Assembly (NCBI RefSeq): GCF_900102535.1
Contig: NZ_FNBP01000011.1
Coordinates: forward strand, 1 to 64,000
Source: Sulfitobacter delicatus
Lineage (GTDB): Bacteria; Pseudomonadota; Alphaproteobacteria; Rhodobacterales; Rhodobacteraceae
Reading direction: 5' to 3'
DNA: 64,000 nt
Below, in pieces: positions 50,242-59,524 of the stretch (within the stretch, counting starts at the first letter, position 1; each line of letters opens with the position of its first letter). A program made the translations under genes and the position numbers. The notes under the pieces are model-generated. The model was given only the letters and a program-made list of their open reading frames with translations. It ran no database searches and was not told the DNA's origin.

Positions 50242-52612
50242 CGTCCCCAATCGCGCGGCGCACGCCCAAGCATTGCTTCAGGCCATCGACGCGCTGCCGG
50301 ATATTCCAGCAGCCGAACTTCCTGGCGTTTATCTGGAAGTCCGCTCTCGAGTAGACGAACGTCTGAAAAAAGACAGCTTGGACGCCAGCGGCCTGATGCT
50401 TCTTCGCATCGAAGATGCTCCAGTTCCCGGTGGCGCTGAAGAGCGAGCGACGGTGTTTGCGACAGCCAAGGGTATCGAAAAGCTGCGCAAGAAGGTCGAG
50501 CAGTTTCGGACTGAAGACACGCCTGATCGCGAAAAAGATGGTGAAATCGTCCCGGGCCGTCCGAAGAACGCGGACCTTGTGCAAAGTGTCGCTGCCATCA
50601 CGGAAGCGGGGTTGCGTGCCCTCTGGCGCAGCCCCCCAGGCAAATTTCCCGGAGTGGATGTTGCGACCGTCTGGGAGGTTTGGCTCGAGCCTAATATGAC
50701 CGAAGCCTTCGTCGCGGCCGCACCAAACTACGGCGTCACAGTGGGAGCGGATCGACTGGAGTTTCCCGAAGATACCGTTGTAGTCGCACAGGCCGATCGC
50801 AATCAGCTCGCTCAGGCCGTCCGCCGACTGGGCGGCGTGCGCGCCCTTGCCGCTCCGACCATCACAGCGGATTTCTTCGACGGCTTGCCAGTGGCCGAAC
50901 AGGCGCAGTGGGTCGACGAACTGGCGGGTCGTACGACCTACACTGACAATCCCGATCCAGGCTACGTTACGCTTTTGGATACCGGTGTCAGTCGCGCTCA
51001 TCCTCTCATTCAGCCGGCGCTCAGAGTGGATGACCGACATGCCGCCAACCCAGCTTGGGGACTGGAAGACGTGAAGGGCCATGGCACGGAGATGGGAGGA
51101 CTGGCGCTCTTTGGCGATCTCACGCCGAAGCTGCACCAGGCGAATCCAGTTTCCGTCTTGAACCGTCTGGAATCTGTGAAGCTGCTCCCTGATACAGGGA
51201 TGAACCCGCATCATCTCCTCGGCTCGGTTACCAGGCAGGCGATCAATACAGTAGAACTGGTTGGTCACCGACGCCGGACGTTCACCATGACGACGACGAC
51301 AGGCGAGGATACGCCGCACGACGGCGCTCCCACCTCTTGGTCAACGGAAGTCGATCAGCTTGCCGCCGGTGTATCAGGTGAAATCAAACATCAGCGCCTG
51401 GTGCTTGTTTCCGCAGGGAATACCGACAACTTCACCTTTGGTGCCGGAAACTACCTCGACCGATGCGATCACGAGGACAACGAAATCGAGTCGCCGGCCC
51501 AAGCGTGGAATGTTCTGTCTGTCGGGGCCTTCACAGAGAAGACCGTACTGCCAGACGGAGAGCCGGCCCAAGCGCTTGCACCATTCGGCGATCTATCGCC
51601 AGCTTCGAGAACTGCATCGTGGTCGTCCCATTGGCCGAACAAGCCGGACGTCGTCCTTGAGGGTGGAAACTGGGCGCTAAGTGCCATGCCACCGCCAATG
51701 CGGCATGGATGGTTATCGCTCCTTTCGACGCACCACAATTACCCGGTCCGATCCTTCACATTCACCTTCGACACCAGCGCGGCGACAGCGCTTGCAGCGA
51801 AGGATGTAACGGAACTCTGGTCGGACTATCCGACGCTTTGGCCCGAGACAGTCCGTGGTCTCTATGTGTCTTCAGCGCGGTGGACGCAGCAGATGCGCGC
51901 ACATCTGCCGGCCCAGCCGAACAAGGGTCATTACACGCCGCTTTTTCAACGCTATGGATATGGTGTGCCGGACATGGCCCGTGCCCGCCGCAGCGCGTCG
52001 AACGCACTGTCCCTGATCGTGGAAGACACGATTACGCCTTACGGGATTTCTGAAAAGACCGGGGGTGATGTCCACAACGAAATGAAGCTGTTCGCCCTTC
52101 CCTGGCCCGTTGAGGCTTTGCGCGCGCTCGGCAATGCCGATGTCACCTTGCGGGTGGCACTCAGCAGCTTTATCGCTCCGAATCCGTCCGAAGCCTCGCG
52201 CGGCGTTCGATATCGTTACGCGTCCCACAATCTACGTTTCCAACTCAATCGCGCTGACGAGAGCGAAGCCCAGTTCCTGGCTCGCATCAGCAAGGCCGCC
52301 GAACAGCCTGATGGTCCCGCAAGCGACGAGGATGATCTTTGGGACTACGGTAGCAATCGGCGCCATGTCGGCTCGCTGCATATCGATCAACTGACGTGCA
52401 AGGCTTCGGATCTGGCGCGGCGCAACTTGCTGGTTGTTCACCCTGTCACTGGATGGTGGAAATCGAAAAAGCTTCTCGCTGAAGGTTTGCCTTCTGTGCG
52501 CTATGCATTGATTGTGGAAATCGATGCGGAAGAGTCGGACACCGAGCTCTATGCCGAGGTTCAAGTTGCTGTTGACGCCTTGATTGCCGCACAAGCGGTT
52601 GTACAAGTCTGA
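50141..52612 (+). CDS. ietS: Subtilisin-like protease of an IetAS-like pair
   Basis: This 823-residue protein (an ATG two codons later is also possible) has an S8 peptidase domain: Asp in VTLLDTGVSRAHP (D280), His in VKGHGTEMGG (H314), oxyanion Asn in VSAGNTDN (N427) and Ser in FDTSAATALAA (S546). All four positions are intact, so it should be active. Residues 1-260 may be an inhibitory or sensing region, and there is a C-terminal region of about 230 residues. There is no signal peptide, so it acts in the cytoplasm. It overlaps ietA by about 100 bp, indicating tight coupling. Confidence 0.88.
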   Translation: MTMARDLLHFHLRNLGQPRPFQAKGGGGSKRPSDVPNRAAHAQALLQAIDALPDIPAAELPGVYLEVRSRVDERLKKDSLDASGLMLLRIEDAPVPGGAEERATVFATAKGIEKLRKKVEQFRTEDTPDREKDGEIVPGRPKNADLVQSVAAITEAGLRALWRSPPGKFPGVDVATVWEVWLEPNMTEAFVAAAPNYGVTVGADRLEFPEDTVVVAQADRNQLAQAVRRLGGVRALAAPTITADFFDGLPVAEQAQWVDELAGRTTYTDNPDPGYVTLLDTGVSRAHPLIQPALRVDDRHAANPAWGLEDVKGHGTEMGGLALFGDLTPKLHQANPVSVLNRLESVKLLPDTGMNPHHLLGSVTRQAINTVELVGHRRRTFTMTTTTGEDTPHDGAPTSWSTEVDQLAAGVSGEIKHQRLVLVSAGNTDNFTFGAGNYLDRCDHEDNEIESPAQAWNVLSVGAFTEKTVLPDGEPAQALAPFGDLSPASRTASWSSHWPNKPDVVLEGGNWALSAMPPPMRHGWLSLLSTHHNYPVRSFTFTFDTSAATALAAKDVTELWSDYPTLWPETVRGLYVSSARWTQQMRAHLPAQPNKGHYTPLFQRYGYGVPDMARARRSASNALSLIVEDTITPYGISEKTGGDVHNEMKLFALPWPVEALRALGNADVTLRVALSSFIAPNPSEASRGVRYRYASHNLRFQLNRADESEAQFLARISKAAEQPDGPASDEDDLWDYGSNRRHVGSLHIDQLTCKASDLARRNLLVVHPVTGWWKSKKLLAEGLPSVRYALIVEIDAEESDTELYAEVQVAVDALIAAQAVVQV

Positions 52613-52716
52613 CTGTATTGGAGACCCCGCGCAGCCCTCCCAATCTAGGCATCGCATCTACATCGGACCGCCACATGAAATGGCAGTTCGATCGCTCTAT
52701 TGAAACAAACACAGCA

Positions 52717-52748
52717 AAAGGGGAACCGCGGTCCCACGGCTCCCCTTT
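52717..52748. terminator. Bidirectional terminator between ietS and the DUF736 gene
   Basis: The arms AAAGGGGAACCG and CGGCTCCCCTTT pair with one mismatch around an 8-nt loop, giving A-rich and T-rich ends suited to both directions. It lies between the convergent genes ending at 52612 and 52780. Confidence 0.7.
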
Positions 52749-52779
52749 GGGTTCAGATCGTCTCCCCCTCGCGTGCCAA

Positions 52780-53508
52780 TTAGGCGACCAGCGAGAGCCC
52801 CGCGCCTGCATCCTGCGGCTGCTCACCGCTGTCGATGAACGGGATGATCGAGAAGGTCTGCCCACCGCGCTGTTCTTCGTTCTGCACGGCGTTGACGCGC
52901 AGGTCGCCATCGGGCGTGTTGATCAGCAGTGACAGGTAGTCATTGCCCGTGCGGCTGCTTTTGGCCATCCACGCCGAGCCGACGCGGATCGGTGTGCCCC
53001 GGGGCGAGCTGACCTCGATCCGGTAATCCGGGTGGGTCTCCTCGGATTTGTAGCTGTTCTCGATCAGCATGAACTCCAGATCGAACATCATGTTGGCGAT
53101 GTAGCCGGTGAAGGCGTTGTCCGCGTCCATGGCGGTGAGCTCGCCCGAGATCGAGCCGGATTTCATCAGGCCGTTCGAGACCAGCGGGATGATCTCGAAT
53201 GCGCCGCTCTGGGCCGCGCGCGCCTCTTTCGTCTGCACCGCGTTGACCCGGAACGGGCCGCGGCCGACATCGATCTGCATCGAGATGTAGGGGTTGCCGC
53301 TGGTATTGCCGGTCTCGTTCCAGGCCGTGCCGATGCGCACCTTGCGGCCCGACCTGTTGATTGCCGTCACGTCAAAATCCGGGCTGCGTTCGGACATCTT
53401 GGCCCGTGCCTCGAGCTGGATGGCGATGTCAAAGCGCGTCGAGTGGATCATGCCGGTGTACTCGGCGGCTGCGGGCTCGACATTGCGGGTGAGGGTTCCT
53501 GCGAACAT
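52780..53508 (-). CDS. Tandem DUF736 protein
   Basis: This 242-residue protein consists of two related halves. Each has the DUF736-like motif set of a charged strand and G-x-AW: SPDFDVTAINRSGRKVRIGTAWNE...NPYISMQID and HPDYRIEVSSPRGTPIRVGSAWMA...NDYLSLLIN, each followed by RVNAVQ. The repeat is clear at the sequence level. Single-domain DUF736 genes are usual in alphaproteobacterial plasmids; function unknown. The ATG at 53508 has an AGGAA site. Confidence 0.8.
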   Translation of the reverse strand: MFAGTLTRNVEPAAAEYTGMIHSTRFDIAIQLEARAKMSERSPDFDVTAINRSGRKVRIGTAWNETGNTSGNPYISMQIDVGRGPFRVNAVQTKEARAAQSGAFEIIPLVSNGLMKSGSISGELTAMDADNAFTGYIANMMFDLEFMLIENSYKSEETHPDYRIEVSSPRGTPIRVGSAWMAKSSRTGNDYLSLLINTPDGDLRVNAVQNEEQRGGQTFSIIPFIDSGEQPQDAGAGLSLVA

Positions 53509-53633
53509 GGGATAGTTCCTTCTTGGATTGGCCGGTGCCTGACGTTCTTGCCAGCGCATCCGGGATTGCTTTCTCGACCCCTTGAGGGATCACAAATCAG
53601 AAAGCCTGCTTTCCTTTCAGCCCTACCCGCGGG

Positions 53634-53936
53634 TCAGAGCTGCCGGCCGAGTGGGAATGCCCCCGCGCCTCCGGGTGCCACGCCCCTCCCCTGCCCGTCT
53701 GGTCTTGATTGGCTGCCCGGATTTTCCGCGCCGTCCTCCGATCGCGCGATGAAGAACTCCGCCTCTTTTCCGTTCAACCGGTGCCCGCTCCGGTCGGTCA
53801 GGCCGATGCAGCTACCGTTCGGCTGATAGGTGATCAGGTACTGACCGAGCCTGTCCTTGTGGACAATGTCGCCGGTATTGGCCCAATGCACGGTCTGGCC
53901 GGCATCGACGGCCGCCTTGATGTCTTCGAGTGTCAT
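53634..53936 (-). CDS. Small plasmid backbone protein of unknown function
   Basis: This 100-residue protein starts MTLEDIKAAVDAGQTVHWANTGDIVHKDRLGQYLITYQPNGSCIGLTDRSG. A folded part of about 70 residues is followed by a Gly/Pro-rich tail. The ATG at 53936 follows a GAGGA site. The short beta-rich body (V-W-N-x-G-Y-V-V pattern) is common among small rhodobacterial plasmid genes. Function unknown. Confidence 0.7.
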   Translation of the reverse strand: MTLEDIKAAVDAGQTVHWANTGDIVHKDRLGQYLITYQPNGSCIGLTDRSGHRLNGKEAEFFIARSEDGAENPGSQSRPDGQGRGVAPGGAGAFPLGRQL

Positions 53937-53975
53937 GTGATCCTCCTCAAGTAGAATGGTGGGGAAACGACGCAA

Positions 53976-54001
53976 GAAGCCCGATCTTCCAACCGGGCTT
54001 C
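53976..54001 (-). terminator. Terminator of the DUF6878-DUF6915 operon
   Basis: An 8-bp perfect stem, GAAGCCCG and CGGGCTTC, with a 10-nt loop lies 36 bp past the stop at 54037. Confidence 0.6.
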
Positions 54002-54036
54002 CGTGCGGCATTCAATTGGCAAAAAGCCGGGTCATG

Positions 54037-54498
54037 TCAGGCACCTTGCGTGGCTTGCGTCGCGCGCGCCGCCATCCAATCCTTCAGGCCAAGAACCGTT
54101 CTTCCGGCGGCGACCTCGGAGGCCCAGGCAACCCTTGGGTCGCCGCAGGGCTCATCGCCGGAATGCCGGTCGATGTGGCCATTGGCCATCCATGGCTCGG
54201 GCTGGATCCGTCGCAGCCAGTCCGCCATGCTCGGAATGCGGCCCTGGCAGTCTTCACGGATATGCTGCTCGCCGATCCAGCGCACGGGGATCTCTCGACC
54301 TGCGCTATTGGTCAGGGACAGGCCGAAGACACGTTCGGCCTCGAACAGGCCTTGGGCATGGTGGCGCATGGCTCGGTGGGTAAAGAGCGCGAGGTGCTCT
54401 TTCGAGGCGTCAAACCAATCGTGCACAGCCTGATAGTCAGACGGCACCCCGCCGAATTTTCGGGCGGAGCTTTCGGCATGATGAAGCGGATGGGCCAT
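54037..54498 (-). CDS. DUF6915-like protein
   Basis: This 153-residue protein begins MAHPLHHAESSARKFGGVPSDYQAVHDWFDASKEHLALFTHRAMRHHAQGLF and contains IPVRWIGEQHIREDCQGRIPSMADWLRRI. The pattern is the one I associate with DUF6915. It is rich in histidines, suggesting metal binding, but no function is known. A GAGGG ribosome site supports the ATG at 54498, one base after the upstream stop; an ATG at 54537 is the alternative. Confidence 0.7.
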   Translation of the reverse strand: MAHPLHHAESSARKFGGVPSDYQAVHDWFDASKEHLALFTHRAMRHHAQGLFEAERVFGLSLTNSAGREIPVRWIGEQHIREDCQGRIPSMADWLRRIQPEPWMANGHIDRHSGDEPCGDPRVAWASEVAAGRTVLGLKDWMAARATQATQGA

Positions 54499-54499
54499 C

Positions 54500-54886
54500 T
54501 CAAAGACCCTCGACATAGCTGTGCGAGCATTCGACATAGCGGTCCGCGTGATCGAGGGTGATGCTGTCGTTGCGCAAGTCCCAGGTCAGCGTGCCATAGC
54601 CGCCTTCGTTGTTTTCGAACCCCGGGTGATGGTGGTAGACGAGCGACCAGGCGAAGTCGCCAACCTCTGTGGCAAGCGGCTCCGGCAGTTGGACCTCTTC
54701 TGGCTGCACCGTCACATCCTCGACATTGCCGGAGTCGCCATAGCCTTCGTATTCGGCAGTGACCCCGCTGATGCCAAGCGCACGTAGTTGCGCGAGCAGC
54801 TCCGTTCGGGATGCCTTCAAGGTGGTTTCGCGCTCTGCACGCCACTGAGCCGCCATTGCGGCATAGTCGATCTGGGGATTGGTCAT
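54500..54886 (-). CDS. DUF6878-like protein
   Basis: This 128-residue protein has VTAEYEGYGDSGNVEDVTVQPEEVQLPEPLATEVGDFAWSLVYHHHPGFENNEGGYGTLTWDLRNDSITLDHADRYVE, the pattern I associate with DUF6878. The N-terminal 45 residues are helical and charged. A GAGGA site precedes the ATG at 54886. It is the first gene of a two-gene unit with DUF6915. Function unknown. Confidence 0.7.
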   Translation of the reverse strand: MTNPQIDYAAMAAQWRAERETTLKASRTELLAQLRALGISGVTAEYEGYGDSGNVEDVTVQPEEVQLPEPLATEVGDFAWSLVYHHHPGFENNEGGYGTLTWDLRNDSITLDHADRYVECSHSYVEGL

Positions 54887-55007
54887 GGGTCTGTCCTCTT
54901 ATCTGAAATTGGGGGGCCGGGCCTGGCATTGGTCAGCGCGCGCCCGGAAAGCGCAGATCGGCCAAATCCCGATCCACGCCGCCCGACCGGAAGCTCGCTT
55001 TGACTTT

Positions 55008-58000
55008 TCAGGCGGCTTGTTCTGCCGCTCTAGCGGCTCGCTGCCCCACGATCCGGGCCAGAATGCTTCCCGTGTCGACCCCGTCCCCATGCGGCAGGAA
55101 CACCCGCAGCTGGAAGGCAATGATCTCAGTGAAACACCCCATTGCCTTGAGGCCATCAATCATGCCCCGGTCCACGCCGCCCAGCTCGAGACGCATCTCG
55201 CCTGCGACCCGGCGACGGGTCAGGGTCAGACCCCGGCCCAGATTGACAGGTGCGGTGGTGCCGAGGGCGGCGGTCAACATCTCCTGCGGCGTTTGCGGAT
55301 TGGAGACGAGGAAGCGGGCGCGCAACGCTGCCGCCCCTTCCTCGCTCAGCGTGCGCCCGATCATGGCGGTCGCCCCGTCGGGCGTGACGCGGTAGATGCG
55401 CTCATTGGTGGTCGGAATGTCCTTCCAGATCGGCAACAAGAGCCCGGTCAGCAGGTAAAGCTTGGTCGTGGTGGTTTTTGGCAGGGACGCAGCCTCGGCA
55501 TCCCAAAGCCTTGCGAACTCAGGCCTTCCGATGTCTTCCCAGGCCGAGGACCCGAACCGCGTCTCCTCCAGATAGCTCGACCCGTTTGGCCGCACCACCT
55601 TGCGCATCAGCGTGACAATGTCCTCGTCATACATCTGCATGGTGCGCGCCGAGATGAGCGCCGCGCGGCCGGAGGCGCGATTAACCATCGGCAGCTTATC
55701 CGGATTGCGCGATATGGCCTCTTCGGCCCCAAGAACGTGGACCGGGTCGGTGACCTCCAGCCCGATGATCCGCGTCACGGCGCCGGATTTCGGGCAGGTC
55801 CAGAGATCCTCGGTGGAGACCTGCTCGATCCTTTCGCCACGCAGGGTTTCCACGCCGAGATCGAGCGTGCCCGCCGCGCGCGCCCGTTCGGTCTGATCAG
55901 CGATCCGGCGCTTGAACTCGGCAAAGAGTGCGTTCTGCATGTGGATGGGAAGGGCCAGAACCCGGTTGAGAAACCGCTGGATCGGGGGAAGCTCCTCAAG
56001 GAGCACCCCGTCCTTGTTGATCAGCCGCAGGGCCGTCCAGTCGGTGAAGCTCTCGTAGCTCATCGCCTCAGCGCGCCCGGCGGCAAGATCGGCGAAATAC
56101 CCACGTAGTGCGGCCCGCGCGATCGGGCTTTCGAGATTGTCCTCCTCGCGGAACATGCCTTGCGAGCCGGTCTCGCGCTGACCCTTGGTCAAGGCCCCCA
56201 GCTGGTCGAGGCGCTTGGCTATAGTCGAGGTGAAACGCTTTTCGCCATGCACATCCGAGGTGCAGACCCGGAAGAAAGGTGCGCTGACCTGGGCAGAGCG
56301 ATGCGTGCGGCCCAGCCCCTGGATGGCCGCATCGGCGCGCCAGCCGGGCTCCAGAAGATAGTGCCGCCGCCGTTTCTGGTTCTTCGCCGTTTGGGCCGCG
56401 TGATAGGACCGGCCCGTGCCGCCTGCATCGGAGAAGATCAGGATATCCTTTTCGCCGTCCATGAAGGCTTGGGTCTCCGACGAATTGCTGCTGGCGGCGC
56501 GCTTCTCGATGAAGAGATGTCCATCCTCGGCCTTGAGGGGCCGGATCGATCGACCCGTGACCTCGGCAACTGCCTCGTCGCCAAAGGCCCAGAGGATCTG
56601 ATCCAGCGCCGAAGGGATCGGGGCCAGCGTCATCAACTCCATCATGGCCGCATCACGCAGGGCAAGCGCCTCGCGCGAGACGACCAGCGCGCCATTGGCG
56701 TCGCGCAACGGCTCGGCCACCATATTGCCGTCGATCTCGACCAGCTTTTGCGCGTGGATTGGGAAGGCCTGTTCGAGGTATCCCAGCACGTAGTCGCGCG
56801 GCGTTAGCGCGCCCTCAACCAGCTCGTCCGCCGGGTCCATCGTCTCAAGCCGGCGCTTCAGCAGGCTCTCACCCGTTGAGACCACCTGAATGACGCAAGC
56901 CTTGCCCGCCGCCAGATCGTCCTTGATGGCGCGGATGATGCTCGGGGCTTTCATGCCCATCAGGAGATGGTTGAAGAAGCGCTGTTTCGTGCTCTCGAAG
57001 CGGGACTTGGCCGAGGCGCGTGCGGCCGAGGCATTAGTCTCTCCTGAGGCGACGTTGACGCCGGTCGCTGTCAGCGCGGCCTCGAGATTGTGATGGATCG
57101 TCCGAAACGAAGTCGCGTATGCGTCGTAGATCTCGATCTGGGCAGGGGTGAGCGCGTGTTCAAGCACATCGTATTCCACGCCATCGAAGCTGAGGGCGCG
57201 GGCCGTGTAGAGCCCGAGCGTCTTGAGATCGCGGGCAACCACCTCCATGGCGGCGACACCGCCGGCTTCCATCGCAGAAACGAAGCTCTCGCGGCTTGGG
57301 AAGGGGTATTCGGGGCCCTGCCCCCAGAGCCCCAGCCGCGCGGCATAGGCCAGGTTGTGCACGCTCGTGGCGCCCGTGGCCGAGATGTAGAAGACGCGAG
57401 CGCGGGGTGCTGCTAGTTGCAGCCGCAGGCCAGCAAGGCCCTGCTGGGAGGGTTTGACCCCCCTGCCCTGCTCGGACCCTGCCGCGTTCTGCATGGCATG
57501 GGCCTCATCGAAGGCAAGAACGCCGTCAAAGTCTTCACCCATCCAGGCGAGGATCTGGCTCAGTCTCGTGGTGCCGCATTTGCCCGCGGACCGCAGCGTG
57601 GCGTAGGTGACAAAGAGGATACCGTCGCCCATCGGGATCGGCTGGTCCGGTTTCCATTTGGAGAGCGGCTGGATGTCGGCTGGCGAGCCGCCGAGATCGG
57701 TCCAGTCGCGGATCGCGTCCTCGATGAGCGTGGCGGATTTGGAGACCCAGATCGCCTTTCTGCGTCCAGCCAGCCAGTTCACAAGGATGAGCCCCGCGCA
57801 TTCGCGCCCCTTGCCGCAACCGGTGCCATCTCCGAGGAAATAGCCGAGGCGATAGGCCCGTGCATTAGGGTCATCATCGGCGCGCGTCAGCTTGGTCTGG
57901 TCGTCATCGATGGTAAACCGACCGGGCAGATCGCGCCCATGGGCATCATGCGCCATGATGATGGTTTCCAGCTGCGCCTCGGAGAGATGTCCCTCCCCGA

Positions 58001-59270
58001 TCAACCGTGCGGGCAGCCGCAAGTCATCACTGCCCATGTTTGAGGGCATGGGCGGGGCAACCGAGGCCATGGCGATGCTTTCAACGAGCGGCGTGGGATG
58101 TTCCTGCGCACCCGCAATCTCGATCCGCTGCGGCCGGTAGCGCGCATAGATGTCCGAGATCGGCGTGTTGTCGCGCGGGGTCTCAAAGCTTGTGAAGCTG
58201 AGCGGACGGACGGCATTGGCCCGGGGTTTGGAGGCGGCAACAGGCGAAGCGGCGGTCTTGCGCGGGGCAGATGATGGAACGGTCGGTCGAGCATGAGGGA
58301 TCGCTTCAACCCGTTGGGCCGGGCGCATCTCGGTCCGTGTTGCGGCCACGGCATCGACATATGCCAAGGCTTCATCCAGATCCCGCACAGGGACGCGGAT
58401 CATTTCGCCGTCCTCCTGCACCTTGTCAAAGACCATCAGCTGGGTTTCGACAGAGGTGCCGAGCTTGCGGTAGACCTGCCCCGGCATCGTAAGCGCCGAG
58501 CGCGGCGTCAGGAGACCGCAGGCGCGGGACCAATGCGCGGCATCGAGTTCGGGCGTGAATCCCGGCGGCATGATCGCCACCAGCCGCCCACCGGGCGCAA
58601 GACGCTTTGCAGCCCCGATAAGTTGCTTGGCGGCGATGTGCTTGTCCCGGGAGCGATCGATCGAGGAGGCGAAGGGCGGGTTCATCACCACGACGTCGGG
58701 TAGAACCGGCGTCTGCAGCAGATCATCGATATGCTCGCCGTCATAGCCTGTGACCTCGCCGCCAAAGAGCGCGCGCAGGAGGCGCTGGCGAAAGGGGTCG
58801 ATCTCGTTGAGCACAAGCGTGGCACCGGCCCGGGCGGCGAAAGCGGCCAGGGCACCGGTGCCAGCCGAAGGCTCCAGCACGGTCTCGCCCTTTCGGATCG
58901 CTGCGGCCCGCACCACCAGCGCCGCGAATGGCAGCGGCGTGGAAAACTGCTGCAGCCGGATCTGCTGCTCTGACCGGCGCGTTTCCGTCAGCAGCCGCGA
59001 GGCAAGCAGCTTTGCAGCGGCGATGTCACCTGCTGCACCGTCCCCACGCAGCACAACCTGGATGGCTGCGGCCTGCATCAGGTCATAGGCCATGCGCCAG
59101 TCCCAGGCACCGCCAGCATCGCTGCCATGAAACCTCTCGCGCATGATGCGCGCGAGCGCTGAACTGCGCAGGGGTTGGTGGTCGACCTCCGCGCCGATCT
59201 GCGCGAGGGCAGAGGCGAAGTTAGCGTTGGATTCAAAAGGATTGGGGAGCGTTGAGCGGGGCTTGGACAT
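55008..59270 (-). CDS. Methylase-helicase fusion with strawberry-notch-like domains
   Basis: This 1420-residue protein joins two enzymes. Residues 115-300 are an N6-adenine methylase-like domain (SAM motif VLEPSAGTGAL at 131-141, catalytic NPPF at 197-200). From about 440 on is an SF2 helicase of the strawberry-notch type, with Walker A-like GDGTGCGKG at about 479, a DEAH-like FDEAHAMQN, and the C-terminal helicase part (SDAGGTGRSYHAA, GLGRTHRSAQ). The family is found in plasmids and phages and is thought to process or protect incoming DNA. Actual activity is not known. An AAGGAA site precedes the ATG. Confidence 0.9.
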   Translation of the reverse strand: MSKPRSTLPNPFESNANFASALAQIGAEVDHQPLRSSALARIMRERFHGSDAGGAWDWRMAYDLMQAAAIQVVLRGDGAAGDIAAAKLLASRLLTETRRSEQQIRLQQFSTPLPFAALVVRAAAIRKGETVLEPSAGTGALAAFAARAGATLVLNEIDPFRQRLLRALFGGEVTGYDGEHIDDLLQTPVLPDVVVMNPPFASSIDRSRDKHIAAKQLIGAAKRLAPGGRLVAIMPPGFTPELDAAHWSRACGLLTPRSALTMPGQVYRKLGTSVETQLMVFDKVQEDGEMIRVPVRDLDEALAYVDAVAATRTEMRPAQRVEAIPHARPTVPSSAPRKTAASPVAASKPRANAVRPLSFTSFETPRDNTPISDIYARYRPQRIEIAGAQEHPTPLVESIAMASVAPPMPSNMGSDDLRLPARLIGEGHLSEAQLETIIMAHDAHGRDLPGRFTIDDDQTKLTRADDDPNARAYRLGYFLGDGTGCGKGRECAGLILVNWLAGRRKAIWVSKSATLIEDAIRDWTDLGGSPADIQPLSKWKPDQPIPMGDGILFVTYATLRSAGKCGTTRLSQILAWMGEDFDGVLAFDEAHAMQNAAGSEQGRGVKPSQQGLAGLRLQLAAPRARVFYISATGATSVHNLAYAARLGLWGQGPEYPFPSRESFVSAMEAGGVAAMEVVARDLKTLGLYTARALSFDGVEYDVLEHALTPAQIEIYDAYATSFRTIHHNLEAALTATGVNVASGETNASAARASAKSRFESTKQRFFNHLLMGMKAPSIIRAIKDDLAAGKACVIQVVSTGESLLKRRLETMDPADELVEGALTPRDYVLGYLEQAFPIHAQKLVEIDGNMVAEPLRDANGALVVSREALALRDAAMMELMTLAPIPSALDQILWAFGDEAVAEVTGRSIRPLKAEDGHLFIEKRAASSNSSETQAFMDGEKDILIFSDAGGTGRSYHAAQTAKNQKRRRHYLLEPGWRADAAIQGLGRTHRSAQVSAPFFRVCTSDVHGEKRFTSTIAKRLDQLGALTKGQRETGSQGMFREEDNLESPIARAALRGYFADLAAGRAEAMSYESFTDWTALRLINKDGVLLEELPPIQRFLNRVLALPIHMQNALFAEFKRRIADQTERARAAGTLDLGVETLRGERIEQVSTEDLWTCPKSGAVTRIIGLEVTDPVHVLGAEEAISRNPDKLPMVNRASGRAALISARTMQMYDEDIVTLMRKVVRPNGSSYLEETRFGSSAWEDIGRPEFARLWDAEAASLPKTTTTKLYLLTGLLLPIWKDIPTTNERIYRVTPDGATAMIGRTLSEEGAAALRARFLVSNPQTPQEMLTAALGTTAPVNLGRGLTLTRRRVAGEMRLELGGVDRGMIDGLKAMGCFTEIIAFQLRVFLPHGDGVDTGSILARIVGQRAARAAEQAA

Positions 59271-59416
59271 GGGGTTTCCTTTGGATCAGGGTCTGAGTTC
59301 CAAAGGACAAAAAGCCCACTTTCGCTTTTCGGGGTGATGAGCTCAGACCAAGAGGCATCCAATCGCCGACCGGCCAATCAAACGGTTTTTCGGAGTTAGA
59401 TTAGAAAACTGAAAAA

Positions 59417-59440
59417 CCCGCCGCAATGCGACGGGCTTTT
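59417..59440. terminator. Terminator between the helicase upstream region and the Abi gene
   Basis: The arms CCCGCCGC and GCGACGGG pair with one mismatch around a 3-nt loop, with A residues before and TTTT after. It may end read-through into the Abi gene. Confidence 0.5.
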
Positions 59441-59524
59441 GCTTTCTTTGTGCAATGAGGGGAGGCATAGTGCCCGCAGTCTCAAAGCTCACGCCCTATA
59501 TGGCACCGAAAGTCTTTACTGTCA

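Noticed and set aside
54879-56108. 409-codon open frame on the + strand
   Set aside because: Antisense to the C-terminal part of the methylase-helicase gene, with no recognisable protein sequence.
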